Positions 34,222 through 43,276 of a DNA stretch of 64,000 bases are shown in pieces; the stretch's first letter is position 1; every line of letters begins with the position of its first letter. The stretch covers positions 3,348,001 through 3,412,000 of the forward strand of contig NZ_CP094527.1 of the NCBI RefSeq assembly GCF_022811725.1, in the 5' to 3' direction. The translations under genes and the position numbers were made by a program. A model generated the notes under the pieces. That model was given only the letters and a program-made list of their open reading frames with translations, was not told where the DNA came from and ran no database searches. The stretch is from Mucilaginibacter sp. SMC90. GTDB lineage: Bacteria > Bacteroidota > Bacteroidia > Sphingobacteriales > Sphingobacteriaceae.

Positions 34222-34824
34222 ATGAGCACAACAACCAAAAACAGCGGAACTACACAAGGTGCAGCAACCGCAAAAAACGACAGCAAAAAAATCGAAACCA
34301 CCAACCGCCCGAGCATCCCCGGCAAAGACAATGAAAAAAACGATGGACTTGTTAAAAACGACCCCGCCAAAATTGAACCCGCTGCCCAGGCTGCGCAAGC
34401 TGCGCCCACACCGGCAACAGAAACTAAGGCCTCCGCTAATGAGCAACCGGCAACAGGCCATGAGCAACCTAAAACCGAAGAGGTGAAAGAACAGCCCGCA
34501 GGAGAAATTAAATTTCTTAAACCTGCCTTGAATTTGGAGCAGACCGTAAAATACGTTGAGGGCCTGCACCGCAAAAATATTCAGCGTTTAGCCTTAATCG
34601 CCCGGATCAAAACTTTAGAAGATTTTCAGATCAAACTGGCCGAAAATGCCGACCAACTGGAAAGCAATTTTTATCAGGGTTGCAAACTGATCATTGAGGA
34701 TGACAAGGGTAACAAGTTTACCACAAACACACCAAACCTCATTGCGATGACTGCACAGTTTGTTTACGATGCCTGTGTGTCTAAACTTTCAGAAATCGAG
34801 GCAGAAATCGTTTTTCCTAACTAA
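34222..34824 (+). CDS. Hypothetical protein with disordered N-terminus (mobile-element module)
   Basis: A protein of 200 residues. The first 100 are low-complexity and rich in Thr, Lys, Glu, Ala and Pro (disordered). The C-terminal half is ordered and helical: NLEQTVKYVEGLHRKNIQRLALIARIKTLEDFQIKLAE, then KLIIEDDKGNKFTTNTPNLIAMTAQFVYDACVSKLSEIEAEI. It starts the plus-strand module that continues with two small proteins, DUF932 and DUF3560, a set common in Bacteroidota conjugative elements. It has its own terminator. The function is unknown. Confidence 0.75.
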   Translation: MSTTTKNSGTTQGAATAKNDSKKIETTNRPSIPGKDNEKNDGLVKNDPAKIEPAAQAAQAAPTPATETKASANEQPATGHEQPKTEEVKEQPAGEIKFLKPALNLEQTVKYVEGLHRKNIQRLALIARIKTLEDFQIKLAENADQLESNFYQGCKLIIEDDKGNKFTTNTPNLIAMTAQFVYDACVSKLSEIEAEIVFPN

Positions 34825-34835
34825 TTAACTCTTGC

Positions 34836-34865
34836 CTCCCGGAACTACCGGGAGACTTTTTTTTA
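34836..34865 (+). terminator. Intrinsic terminator
   Basis: CTCCCGG (34836-34842) pairs with CCGGGAG (34848-34854) around AACTA, followed after AC by nine or more T. It ends transcription of the disordered protein's gene. Confidence 0.85.
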
Positions 34866-34890
34866 ACCAACCCATTAAATAGGAATTAAG

Positions 34891-35019
34891 ATGTACGAGC
34901 TATTTATCGAGTTAACAAACCAGCTTTTTTGGGACGGCTACGCCGAACAGTTAGCAAAGGAAAACCCCGCAGTTTTCCAGTTTGAATTTGCCGAGTTCAT
35001 AAACTCCTATCAATTATGA
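34891..35019 (+). CDS. Small conserved-type protein (42 aa), mobile-element module
   Basis: A 42-residue acidic peptide, MYELFIELTNQLFWDGYAEQ at the start, with high aromatic content. Its stop codon overlaps the next start (ATGA), the classical sign of coupled translation, which supports both frames. No function is assigned. It lies directly upstream of the DUF932 gene. Confidence 0.65.
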   Translation: MYELFIELTNQLFWDGYAEQLAKENPAVFQFEFAEFINSYQL

Positions 35020-35189
35020 ATAAGCATAACGACACCTTGTATTTGCTCATTAAAGTAACGGTAAACACGCCCTACAAGCACATACATAACGCCATTAGCG
35101 AACTGCAAAGGGAAACCAATTTGAGCATTACCAGCACCGAAAATGTGCAGGTGCTGAAAACCGAAATAATGGAATTGAAAACCAAATAA
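35016..35189 (+). CDS. Small protein (57 aa), coupled to upstream peptide
   Basis: A 57-residue peptide with a mixed strand/helix pattern: TLYLLIKVTVNT, then IHNAISELQRETNLSI and ENVQVLKTEIMEL. It overlaps the preceding gene by 4 bases and ends 11 bases before the DUF932 start, so the three are one operon. Probably a small accessory of the element, with no domain recognised. Confidence 0.65.
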   Translation: MNKHNDTLYLLIKVTVNTPYKHIHNAISELQRETNLSITSTENVQVLKTEIMELKTK

Positions 35190-35200
35190 CATTTACAATC

Positions 35201-36247
35201 ATGCCAGATAATATAAATTTCAATCAACTAACAGGTAAACACGCTTTTATGAGCGTTAAGGAAAGAGCATGGCACGGCCTCGGGCAGGTCGTTGACCGTT
35301 ACCTGACCAGTGCCGAAGCTATACAGGTAGCCGGACTGGACTATGAAGTAGAAAAATGGTCATTATACGCATACGATCAGCAGGGGCGGTATTCCGATGA
35401 TCTTTTTGTGCCTGAAAAATTTGCTACCGTTCGCACAGATACAAATCAGGTTTTGGGGGTAATCGGTAGTGAATACGAAATTGTACAAAACCGGGATGCC
35501 TTTAAATTTTTTGATGCCATTGTAGGCGGTGGCGATGGCGTTTTATATGAAACAGCCGGAGCATTGGGTAACGGTGAACGTATTTTTATTACCGCCAAAT
35601 TGCCGGGTTACATTCGTGTTGGTAATGACGACCTGATCGAAAAATATTTGTTCCTCACCACCTCGCACGATGGTTTTGGCAGTATCACTATTGCATTTAC
35701 CCCAATTCGTATAGTATGTAACAACACGCTTAACGCAGCATTGCGAAATATGACCAATTGCCACAAAATCCGCCATACGGAAAGTGCCAAAGAACGTTTG
35801 GAAGAGGCACACAAAATTATGGGCTTCACCAACACCTTAGCCGACCAGTTGAGCGATGTATTTAACCGTTGGTCACAAATCCGCATCCGTGATAAGGAAG
35901 TGCTTAAACTGGTGCAATTGGCAATGGCACCAAGCAAAGAGGTGCTAAATAAAATATTGACAGACGAAGCACCTGACGAGTTTTCAAGCAGGTTTAAAAA
36001 TACCGTTGAACGTATTTGTACCTATGCCTTCACCAATCCAACCCAACAAATGGACACCACCCGCGGAACTTTATTTGGTGCATACAATGCGATCACAGGG
36101 TATTTTCAAAATGTATTGGACTACAAAAGCGAAGAGCAAAAACTAAAGTCCGTCATGTTTGGCAATGGCCTGACAAAAACACAAACTGCATTTAATCTCT
36201 GCCATGACTTTGAAAAGTTTGGAGGCGGTGATTTTATACTCAATTAA
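35201..36247 (+). CDS. DUF932 (phage/plasmid-like) protein
   Basis: A 348-residue DUF932 family protein. Family features are AFMSVKERAWHGLGQVVDRYLTSAEAIQVAGLDYEV at the N-terminus, LGVIGSEYEIVQNRDAFKFFDAIVG, and ITIAFTPIRIVCNNTLNAAL in the middle, with a helical C-terminal part. The family is abundant on plasmids, phages and conjugative transposons; its molecular role is not established, and DNA binding and anti-restriction have been suggested. It is central to the mobile-element module here. Confidence 0.92.
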   Translation: MPDNINFNQLTGKHAFMSVKERAWHGLGQVVDRYLTSAEAIQVAGLDYEVEKWSLYAYDQQGRYSDDLFVPEKFATVRTDTNQVLGVIGSEYEIVQNRDAFKFFDAIVGGGDGVLYETAGALGNGERIFITAKLPGYIRVGNDDLIEKYLFLTTSHDGFGSITIAFTPIRIVCNNTLNAALRNMTNCHKIRHTESAKERLEEAHKIMGFTNTLADQLSDVFNRWSQIRIRDKEVLKLVQLAMAPSKEVLNKILTDEAPDEFSSRFKNTVERICTYAFTNPTQQMDTTRGTLFGAYNAITGYFQNVLDYKSEEQKLKSVMFGNGLTKTQTAFNLCHDFEKFGGGDFILN

Positions 36248-36253
36248 TAACAA

Positions 36254-36275
36254 GGCGGGGGCATTTGCCCCCGCC
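36254..36275 (+). other. GC-rich hairpin between DUF932 and DUF3560 genes
   Basis: GGCGGGGGC (36254-36262) pairs with GCCCCCGCC (36267-36275) around a 4-base loop. No T-run follows, so it is more likely an mRNA-stability or attenuation element than a full terminator. Confidence 0.6.
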
Positions 36276-36289
36276 AAAATTCTACAATC

Positions 36290-37072
36290 ATGAAACACGA
36301 TTTTGAAGAACGTAAAGAAAACCGCATAATAAACGCTCACCGCTTAGCTAAAAAGAACACCCAGGAAGCGGAAAGCCTGTATACAACAGCCTCAGAAATG
36401 GCAAGCGTTATACCTATGGGGCAGCCTATTTTAATTGGCCATCACTCAGAAAAACGAGATCGTAATTACCGAAACCGCATCAGCAATAAATTTCAACAGG
36501 CAAATATCAAATTGGATAAAGCTGCCTATTATCAGGACAAAGCAAAAACTATTGAAAATAATGACGCCATATTTTCGGATGACCCTAAAGCCCTGGAAAA
36601 GCTGAACGCCAAATTAAATGAATTAAAAAAGGCACAGGAGTTTATGAAGTCTTCTAACAAATGTCTTAGGAAAGGCGATAAAGAATGTTTTTTAAAATTA
36701 GAGGCTGCAAGTGAATACCTTTGGGATGAATTAAATAAAACCAGCCCCGGTTATGGCAAAGGATTTGCACATTTTAGCCTCTCCAATAATAACGCCAATA
36801 TACGCCGTATTCAGCAGCGTATCGACCAACTTAAAAAGCTGGAGGTTAAAACAGCAATCGACGAGACAATAAACGATATACGCATTTTTGAAAACAAAGA
36901 GGCGAACCACTTGCAAATCATATTCCCCGGTAAGCCTGATGAAATCACCCGCAAAAAACTGAAATCTGCGGGTTTCCGCTGGTCACCAAGAGAGGGTGCA
37001 TGGCAACGACACATCAGCCGGAGCGCTTATTTAGATGCTCAGATTATAGTTAAGAATATAACTTCAAAATGA
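36290..37072 (+). CDS. DUF3560 domain protein
   Basis: A 260-residue protein with the DUF3560 pattern: EERKENRIINAHRLAKKNTQEAESLYTTASEMASVIPMGQPILIGHHSEKRDRNYRNRI (about 5-65), then a coiled helical middle and a C-terminal FENKEANHLQIIFPGKPDEITRKKLKSAGFRWSPREGAWQRHIS. The last segment resembles an N6-adenine-element-associated fold seen in plasmid proteins. The family travels with DUF932 in Bacteroidota elements. It ends 3 bases before the next gene. Confidence 0.88.
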   Translation: MKHDFEERKENRIINAHRLAKKNTQEAESLYTTASEMASVIPMGQPILIGHHSEKRDRNYRNRISNKFQQANIKLDKAAYYQDKAKTIENNDAIFSDDPKALEKLNAKLNELKKAQEFMKSSNKCLRKGDKECFLKLEAASEYLWDELNKTSPGYGKGFAHFSLSNNNANIRRIQQRIDQLKKLEVKTAIDETINDIRIFENKEANHLQIIFPGKPDEITRKKLKSAGFRWSPREGAWQRHISRSAYLDAQIIVKNITSK

Positions 37073-37075
37073 GAC

Positions 37076-37453
37076 ATGACAATTTGTTATGAATTTGCAT
37101 TCAGGTTAGCCGTCCGTAAGAAAAACGGACGGCTATTTAAAAATCACTCCGTTAACGGTATCGGATTCACTTTTCAAAATGCGCTTTGGGATGTTTACCA
37201 TACCTTGAAAAAACGGAAAGCTGAAATTGTTACTATTTTAAGTGTGAGGCCTTTGCGGGTGGCATTTGCCTTTAATAGTCAACAACAATCAATTAAAATA
37301 AATATTGCAGATCACCCACCGGACATACCAGGCGATTTAAACCGGGAATTGGAAATGCTGCCCAAAAAACGCATAGAAGAACCCGTTAAAGCCTTCATTT
37401 GGGAGGAGGAACCAACCTTCTATTTTATTTTAAAAAGGCCGTATAACGGCTAA
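37076..37453 (+). CDS. Hypothetical protein, end of DUF932/DUF3560 operon
   Basis: A 125-residue protein that starts 3 bases after the DUF3560 stop and is followed by a terminator. It is basic in its first half (LAVRKKNGRLFKNHSVNGIGFTF) and acidic in the second. No domain is recognised. Operon position suggests it belongs to the element's own module rather than to cargo. Confidence 0.7.
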   Translation: MTICYEFAFRLAVRKKNGRLFKNHSVNGIGFTFQNALWDVYHTLKKRKAEIVTILSVRPLRVAFAFNSQQQSIKINIADHPPDIPGDLNRELEMLPKKRIEEPVKAFIWEEEPTFYFILKRPYNG

Positions 37454-37457
37454 TATA

Positions 37458-37477
37458 GGGGCTGAGGCCCCTTTTTT
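37458..37477 (+). terminator. Intrinsic terminator after mobile-element operon
   Basis: GGGGC (37458-37462) pairs with GCCCC (37467-37471) around TGAG, followed by six T. It closes the DUF932/DUF3560 transcript. Confidence 0.8.
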
Positions 37478-37489
37478 GATAGGGTTAGA

Positions 37490-37519
37490 CTTCTTTTCTT
37501 TGTGATCAAAGAAAAGAAG
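37490..37519. repeat. Perfect 13-bp hairpin just after the terminator
   Basis: CTTCTTTTCTTTG (37490-37502) and CAAAGAAAAGAAG (37507-37519) are exact reverse complements around TGAT. It lies at the junction between the core mobile-element module and the cargo genes and has no T-run. It may mark a boundary of an inserted cargo segment. Confidence 0.7.
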
Positions 37520-37576
37520 CAAAAGAAATTATTTTAAGGTAACCTATACGTTCTACTTATAAATTACAACTATATA

Positions 37577-37927
37577 TTGGTATTACCAGATAAGGATTTT
37601 GAATCAATTATACCTACCTTAGAAATACTAAACAGAACCGATATGATAGATGTCAAATTTAAATTCAATGATCAAAATCGCGATTTTGGCCTGACAACAT
37701 TTGTCAACTATGAAAAGGAACGATTGGTTTTTTTCGTACAGTTGGATAATAGCGGCATACTGGTAATTGAAAAACTATCAGGTACTTCCTGGAAGCAAAT
37801 CTCCGGAGGTACATTTGACGATGGTTTTAGGGATGTTATTATTGAGGCTATCAACAAAATCCACTTATCTAAAATTTGGGATGATGCCCGCCCACTTGAA
37901 GAATTGCCAGCACATTATTTAAATTAA
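37577..37927 (+). CDS. Hypothetical protein, start uncertain
   Basis: A 116-residue protein if begun at TTG 37577; the first ATG is at 37643, which would remove 22 residues. It is soluble with an alternating strand pattern (LVFFVQLDNSGILVIEKLSGTSWKQISGG) and no recognised domain. It converges with the DUF4365 gene, 12 bases between stops. No functional link is evident. Confidence 0.5.
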   Translation: MVLPDKDFESIIPTLEILNRTDMIDVKFKFNDQNRDFGLTTFVNYEKERLVFFVQLDNSGILVIEKLSGTSWKQISGGTFDDGFRDVIIEAINKIHLSKIWDDARPLEELPAHYLN

Positions 37928-37939
37928 TTAGTTAGCACT

Positions 37940-40690
37940 TTAATCTTCTACTGATTCAATATTTAGCGGATTATAAAGATCAATGTAAAGCCGCTCCATC
38001 CGGTTATCCCGTTTAGATTTTAAATAAGTTTCTAATGTTGATTTTATGACCGGATGCTTTCTAAATGCGGCAAAGTAAAATTTAGTGGCATAGAGTCCAA
38101 TCCATCTGACCTTAAATTTAGAATAATCAAAATTGGCAATGTCAAGTAACCAATCGTAATAATCACCGTAACCAAAGAAATTCAAATCGGTAATTTTTTT
38201 TAGGTCTATCTCCATTTTAAAGCAGAGATTAAGTAGCATATCAAACATCGGGTATTTATTTTCAGTCTCGCTACCGAGCATGGCCTGAAAATTTGGCCGG
38301 TTAGGATCTGGAACAGCCTGAGCAATGAACTTATCCAAATATTTAAGATCTAAGGGCAGATCATAAATACTTGCATAGTAATACTGATAGGCATCAAATT
38401 TATGATCAAGTCTCTTTTCCAGTTTATTGATAATCTTCTTTTGAAGGGTTGCAGGTAATATTGGATAAACATATACGCCAATATTATTTTCTCTTCTTTC
38501 GTCGTCCTTAGCATTACTATTCATTAAAACCTTTTCCTCAGCTTTTGAAACCTGCAATTTTATACCACGGAATTTTATGGCATTGGACACTATACTAATC
38601 CTCGCTTGCGCATAAGCATCTTTTTGGAGCAGTGAAAACCAGAAAAGTCGTTCAAGTGTCGATGAAGCTAACTGAGGATGTTTTTTGACGATAAATGAGT
38701 TGACATTTACGTAACAATCAGGTGAATGTAATGGCCCATTGTTAATACAACAAATGATTTGAGATATAACCGTTTCTGCTTCCAGATCGCTCATTTCTAC
38801 AATCGAAGCTATACAAAGTGTGTTAGCGAATAAGGAGGGGTATTTGTTTCTCCAAAAAAAACCATCATCCGGGCTGTAATTTTTAAAGGCTTCATCTACC
38901 AAATGATTGTTTGCGAGAAGATTTTTAATTAACAAATGAAGGTTATCATCTTTTTCCCATGGTTCGTAGGCTATAGATGTAAGCCGGTACTTATTGAAAT
39001 ATCGCCAGATCATTTCCTGACTTCCGTCAAAAATCATCCGATGCAGATGATAATCGTTAATTTTCTGTGGTAGATTGGGGTTTTCGTCTTTCATAGCATA
39101 AGCAGCGAAAAGCCCTTCAGTCATTGCATCAATTAGTTGCTTGTATTCACCCCATCTATCAAAAACAATATAATTGCCATTTACAAAAGAATTAAGTTGA
39201 GCAACTGAATCAATCAGTTCATTGAAATGCCTGTTTCTGCCAACATTGCCGTCAATAAAAGATTGGTAGTTGTCCCTGATCTTACCAACCGCTTCGTGAA
39301 TTTCATAAGCTGGCTCATTGATGAAATTTTGATTTTTTATCCATTTTGCAAGCTTCAGATTATGCCCTTTGGTGGCAGATCTTAAAACTACCTTATCCAA
39401 ATCAATATTCTGATCCGAAGCAGCAGTATTTATAATATCGATATCATAATACCCCCCCTTTATCAATCTTCCCAGTTTAATCAGGTTAAACTGTGTAATG
39501 GCATAAATAACCGGCTTTTTCGCGATTTTTGCTTCTTTAGCAATTGTTTTTTGCATTTCAGCTGCTTTAACAAAATTACCTAATTGGTAATGCATGTAGG
39601 CAACCTTCATTTTATCAAGTAACCCTTCAGTAGGTTGATTATCAATTGATTTAATTGAACCTGGAATATCTAACTTGTAATACCGGCAAGCGACACAATC
39701 ACATTCCTGATCCGGGAAATACCTCAATGATACATCCGATTTCCTGGAATCATTTCCAAGCCAATAAATATGATTTTCAGTAAATTTCTTTAAAACCAGC
39801 TTTGCTTTATTTTCCGCATCAACAACACCACTGATTAGTGATGGATTTTTAAATGTAATGGAATGGTCATCATTAACCTGAAAAGAGTCGAACAATTCTA
39901 TCAATTCTTTATTATCAGTGGTTGCTTTGAAAGAATTAATGTATGGAATGAAACCATCAGCCTTTTTAAAAGGTTTATTTCGGATTAACAGGTGCCTTGG
40001 GAGATACCTGATCTCGTCATATAGGTATTCAAATAAATCATAAACCTGGTCTAATAATGGTTTCTTTTCGTCTACCTCAAAATCAGCTCCATTGGAAAAA
40101 ATGGGGCTATCTTTATCTGTGGTTTTATAAAACTGTGTTGATTTAGATTCCCCGATCTGATCTAAAAACTTTTCAAAATTTTGTGCATTGAGTTGATGAG
40201 CCGGATTAATATAGATTTGCACACTTTCCTGATCATCACCAGCTTGATCAACTCTATCATCGACACTATCATCGAGTTGGATGGCGTGCCAAAAAACCTT
40301 TTGGTTAGGCACGTCGCACAACATAAACATGGTAGCAAAAGGTATCTCCTGCCGGTAATAACGAACATGCCGTAAAGAAATTTGAAATGATATTAAGCCT
40401 TTATTTTCCGTTTTAATTAAAGGTTTTACCGGGTCAAGGGTACCTTTATTTTGCAACTTAAATATCTCAAGAGTTTCGTTTTTAGCTTTTCCAATAATTT
40501 CAACCTGAAAATCGATTCCTCGGTCATCCTGGTTTTCCTCACTCACAACAGAAATATGAATTCCGGAATAGATATTTCCTATTTCATCGAAAGTCTTTTG
40601 GAGCAACAAATTGCCCTTTTTTCTTCCATCTATTGCTTTAAAGTCATCCGTGTAGTCCGTTTTCTTTTTTCCTGAAGTTTTCTTGCCCAT
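37940..40690 (-). CDS. DUF4365 nuclease-like protein with helical repeats, putative defence gene
   Basis: A 916-residue protein. After a lysine-rich start, residues about 20-175 match DUF4365, a restriction-endonuclease-like fold: DDRGIDFQVEI (D60 and E64), then FKLQNKG with the Q-x-K pair (Q80, K82), the PD-(D/E)xK layout. A CDCVACRYYKLD segment near residue 336 could bind a metal. The remaining 550 residues are helical, TPR-like, without signal or membrane segments. DUF4365 domains fused to long sensor-like regions are often defence effectors; this is inference. It is a single gene between a convergent small gene and a divergent nuclease gene. Confidence 0.75.
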   Translation of the reverse strand: MGKKTSGKKKTDYTDDFKAIDGRKKGNLLLQKTFDEIGNIYSGIHISVVSEENQDDRGIDFQVEIIGKAKNETLEIFKLQNKGTLDPVKPLIKTENKGLISFQISLRHVRYYRQEIPFATMFMLCDVPNQKVFWHAIQLDDSVDDRVDQAGDDQESVQIYINPAHQLNAQNFEKFLDQIGESKSTQFYKTTDKDSPIFSNGADFEVDEKKPLLDQVYDLFEYLYDEIRYLPRHLLIRNKPFKKADGFIPYINSFKATTDNKELIELFDSFQVNDDHSITFKNPSLISGVVDAENKAKLVLKKFTENHIYWLGNDSRKSDVSLRYFPDQECDCVACRYYKLDIPGSIKSIDNQPTEGLLDKMKVAYMHYQLGNFVKAAEMQKTIAKEAKIAKKPVIYAITQFNLIKLGRLIKGGYYDIDIINTAASDQNIDLDKVVLRSATKGHNLKLAKWIKNQNFINEPAYEIHEAVGKIRDNYQSFIDGNVGRNRHFNELIDSVAQLNSFVNGNYIVFDRWGEYKQLIDAMTEGLFAAYAMKDENPNLPQKINDYHLHRMIFDGSQEMIWRYFNKYRLTSIAYEPWEKDDNLHLLIKNLLANNHLVDEAFKNYSPDDGFFWRNKYPSLFANTLCIASIVEMSDLEAETVISQIICCINNGPLHSPDCYVNVNSFIVKKHPQLASSTLERLFWFSLLQKDAYAQARISIVSNAIKFRGIKLQVSKAEEKVLMNSNAKDDERRENNIGVYVYPILPATLQKKIINKLEKRLDHKFDAYQYYYASIYDLPLDLKYLDKFIAQAVPDPNRPNFQAMLGSETENKYPMFDMLLNLCFKMEIDLKKITDLNFFGYGDYYDWLLDIANFDYSKFKVRWIGLYATKFYFAAFRKHPVIKSTLETYLKSKRDNRMERLYIDLYNPLNIESVED

Positions 40691-40850
40691 AAATTGATAA
40701 AGTTTCTGGCGATTACTAAATTAAAGATTTTCAAATATTAAAACACGCGTTGTCCATCTGCTAACACAGTTTAATTGCCTATTTAATGGAAACAACTGTT
40801 AACATTGTTTAGGATGTATTATTTTAGAATTTATATAACACCTTATTCCA

Positions 40851-41903
40851 ATGGTAAATAAGCTCTTTGATGATTTTGAAAGAACTGACATCAACCGTGA
40901 TAATTTCGTAGTTGAACATTATACATTTTTAAATACCTCAGCTATTGACGAGGCCGAAAGAGCAAGAAAAAAGATTAATTTATGGAGTGATGGATTTCCG
41001 GTTACTACTGAATTTCTGAAGCGGTTCCGGTCAAAAAATAACAAGCAGCATACCGCTGCCTTATTTGAGTTGTATATATTTCATTACTTTAGAAATAAAG
41101 GATTTCCTATTGAAGCATTGGATAGAGGTAAAGTTGCTACTCCAGATTTTAAGGTTAGTATTGATGGTAAAACCGTATATGTTGAATGTACATGTTCAAG
41201 CAACTCCGGAATAACTGATACTATAGAGGAATTACAATCAGTTATCCTGGATTCATTCAAAAAAATAGATAAACAGGAGTATTTTATCAATATAGAGTGG
41301 CTTACTTGCGCCCCAAATACTCCCTCTTTAAAAAAGATTCGTCATCATATACGGAACTATATAAACGATCAGCATCGAGCCAGGCAACTATTTATAGAAG
41401 ATGGTGGCTGGAAAATCAACATCACCTTATTGTCAGCTTCGTCATCCGTTAAGCGAGGGATCGGATTTATGCAGAACCCTGCACAGGTTGTTACACCTCA
41501 TTTAAATGTTCTCACAGCTTTAAACGATAAACGTCCGTCAAAATATGATTTAAATGGTCCTTACATTATTGCATTGAATAGTGAGGATATGTTTCTTGGC
41601 CATTTAGATATGGAACTGGCATTATTTGAGGGCGCAAGGTTTCAGGATAAGTTACCCTTGAAACTTTGTAGGGATTTCGGATTTTTTATCGCAAAGCAGC
41701 ACTTGGTCAATTCATCGGTTTCTGCGGTTTTGCTGGTTCAAAGACTTTCACCATATAGTGATGAATCGCCTAAAATGATGTTGTATAATCATCCAGAACC
41801 AAAATACACCTTTGCAAAAGAAAAATTACCAATAAATCAACAATGGTTTGAAAAGATTGATGAAGAAAATTATCAGGTAATAAATACTCCTGAATTATTT
41901 TAA
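40851..41903 (+). CDS. PD-(D/E)xK-like nuclease-fold protein
   Basis: A 350-residue protein. The segment HTAALFELYIFHYFRNKG...ATPDFKVSIDGKTVYVECT fits the PD-(D/E)xK core: E73 in the first helix, D99 in PDF and E112 in VECT. The usual second Lys is replaced by Cys (ECT), a change known in some restriction-like families. The C-terminal half (FGFFIAKQHLVNSSVSAVLLVQRLSPY) is a beta-rich extension. It begins a rightward run with a GNAT-like protein and a small protein, and faces the DUF4365 gene. A role as restriction or defence nuclease is inferred. Confidence 0.7.
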   Translation: MVNKLFDDFERTDINRDNFVVEHYTFLNTSAIDEAERARKKINLWSDGFPVTTEFLKRFRSKNNKQHTAALFELYIFHYFRNKGFPIEALDRGKVATPDFKVSIDGKTVYVECTCSSNSGITDTIEELQSVILDSFKKIDKQEYFINIEWLTCAPNTPSLKKIRHHIRNYINDQHRARQLFIEDGGWKINITLLSASSSVKRGIGFMQNPAQVVTPHLNVLTALNDKRPSKYDLNGPYIIALNSEDMFLGHLDMELALFEGARFQDKLPLKLCRDFGFFIAKQHLVNSSVSAVLLVQRLSPYSDESPKMMLYNHPEPKYTFAKEKLPINQQWFEKIDEENYQVINTPELF

Positions 41904-41968
41904 TCCTTCGAGATATAAAATCGGATACTGTAATTGAATCTGATTAATTTTACCCAAAATCTTATGGT

Positions 41969-42727
41969 ATGCCTGTTTCACCTTCACCTACCAAACATAT
42001 AATTACTGAAGCAGAATGGCTCTCATGCCAGGCGTTAGGTTTTGTGTTATATGCGCCAGGAAGTAAAACATCATTAGTTGACTTTTTAAATGCCAACTTT
42101 GATGGTTTTGAATTGCTTCAATTCTTATCAGAGATTAACAATATGCTTAGTCCGATGACTTCAAAGAAACTTACCAAAGTGATTAGTTTTGACGAAAAAG
42201 ATCCCCAGGAGCTAATTATTCAATATTTTTCGGAGGATCATGACGATCCCCAAAATGGCCTTGTTTTTTCCAGAACCTTTATAAAGGACAATAATGAAAA
42301 AACGGTAATGCACGATTTTTTCAGAATTCCAAAGACAGCTCGAAATCAGGGCCATGGTAAAACAATGCTGAAAATCGGTTTACAACAATATTTAAATATC
42401 GGCGTTGATTTGATTAAAGTTCACGCGGCATTAGAAGATGGTGGTTTTGTTTGGGCTAAAGCACATTTTACAGCGGTTAACAAACCTGAAATGAGCCTTA
42501 TTCTGGCAAATGCAAAATTATCTTTGAAAGCAGAAGAATTTAAAAAGGTTAAAGAGGTATTTGACAATTATTACAATCAGGAACCAGACGGTAAAGCATT
42601 TCCAATTAATAAATGGAGTAGTATGCCTGAAATGGTGTCAATCCTGCGTAATAGTGACTGGCACGGTGAAATAAATTTGAATAATCAGGAACTTTTAACT
42701 AATTTTAATGATTATGTTACTGGATAG
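41969..42727 (+). CDS. GNAT-like acetyltransferase-fold protein
   Basis: A 252-residue protein. The middle part reads DFFRIPKTARNQGHGKTMLKIGLQQYLNIGVDLIKVHAALEDGGFVWAKAHF. RNQGHGK matches the acyl-CoA-binding R/QxxGxG/A loop, and GGFVWAKAHF resembles the GGYAWAKYGF motif of GNAT-like domains in phage and polymorphic-toxin proteins. N- and C-terminal extensions are not recognised. It starts 65 bases after the nuclease-like gene and overlaps the next gene by 20 bases. It could be a modifier toxin or a tailoring enzyme; substrate unknown. Confidence 0.65.
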   Translation: MPVSPSPTKHIITEAEWLSCQALGFVLYAPGSKTSLVDFLNANFDGFELLQFLSEINNMLSPMTSKKLTKVISFDEKDPQELIIQYFSEDHDDPQNGLVFSRTFIKDNNEKTVMHDFFRIPKTARNQGHGKTMLKIGLQQYLNIGVDLIKVHAALEDGGFVWAKAHFTAVNKPEMSLILANAKLSLKAEEFKKVKEVFDNYYNQEPDGKAFPINKWSSMPEMVSILRNSDWHGEINLNNQELLTNFNDYVTG

Positions 42728-43079
42728 AAACAAATATACAGAGGCTGGTTACATCGGAGAAGAGTTGATTGGTGATACAAACAAACAGCTTGATCAACGT
42801 TGTTTAGCTGTTCAGCATAGTATGAAAGACAAAGACTTTTCAACTTATGAAGAGACGCTGGCTGCATATCATGTTACTGACGCTGAGTATAAATTGTTTA
42901 TAGGTAAAACTGCTATTAAAAATATCTTCGTTAGCTTTTCTGGCAGCACTTCACCAATTTTTAAAAAGGATTTTCTTGAAATCTATGAAAATATGTTGTT
43001 CACATATTTTCCGAGCCCATCTAACCGGGTTATATCTATTGCAAAGGGGATCGAAGAGGAAGCGAACGAGGTAGCTTAA
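42708..43079 (+). CDS. Hypothetical protein coupled to GNAT-like gene
   Basis: A 123-residue protein, soluble and without a recognised domain. Its start overlaps the last 20 bases of the GNAT-like gene in a different frame, so translation is probably coupled. That arrangement is common for antitoxin or immunity partners of a modifying enzyme, which makes it the natural candidate for such a role. A helical pattern (STYEETLAAYHVTDAEYKLFIGKTAIKN) is visible. Confidence 0.65.
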   Translation: MIMLLDRNKYTEAGYIGEELIGDTNKQLDQRCLAVQHSMKDKDFSTYEETLAAYHVTDAEYKLFIGKTAIKNIFVSFSGSTSPIFKKDFLEIYENMLFTYFPSPSNRVISIAKGIEEEANEVA

Positions 43080-43276
43080 TTAAATTTTCTAAATTTTATT
43101 ACTCCACAATAAGGATTCAATAGATTATATTGAACCGTATTCTTGTATTTTCTGCTTTCTGCAATCATTTAAAATCCAAACTCATCCAATTTTCCTGATT
43201 TAGTTTTAGGTACTTCCTAAGTACTCCTGATAAAATTGTGTTCGATAACTCAATATTCGGGCTTAGAAAATTGCCT

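Noticed and set aside
34135..34574. Long minus-strand frames opposite the disordered protein gene
   Set aside because: They are mirror images of the low-complexity Thr/Lys/Ala region; the plus frame has a continuing ordered domain, a terminator and operon context.
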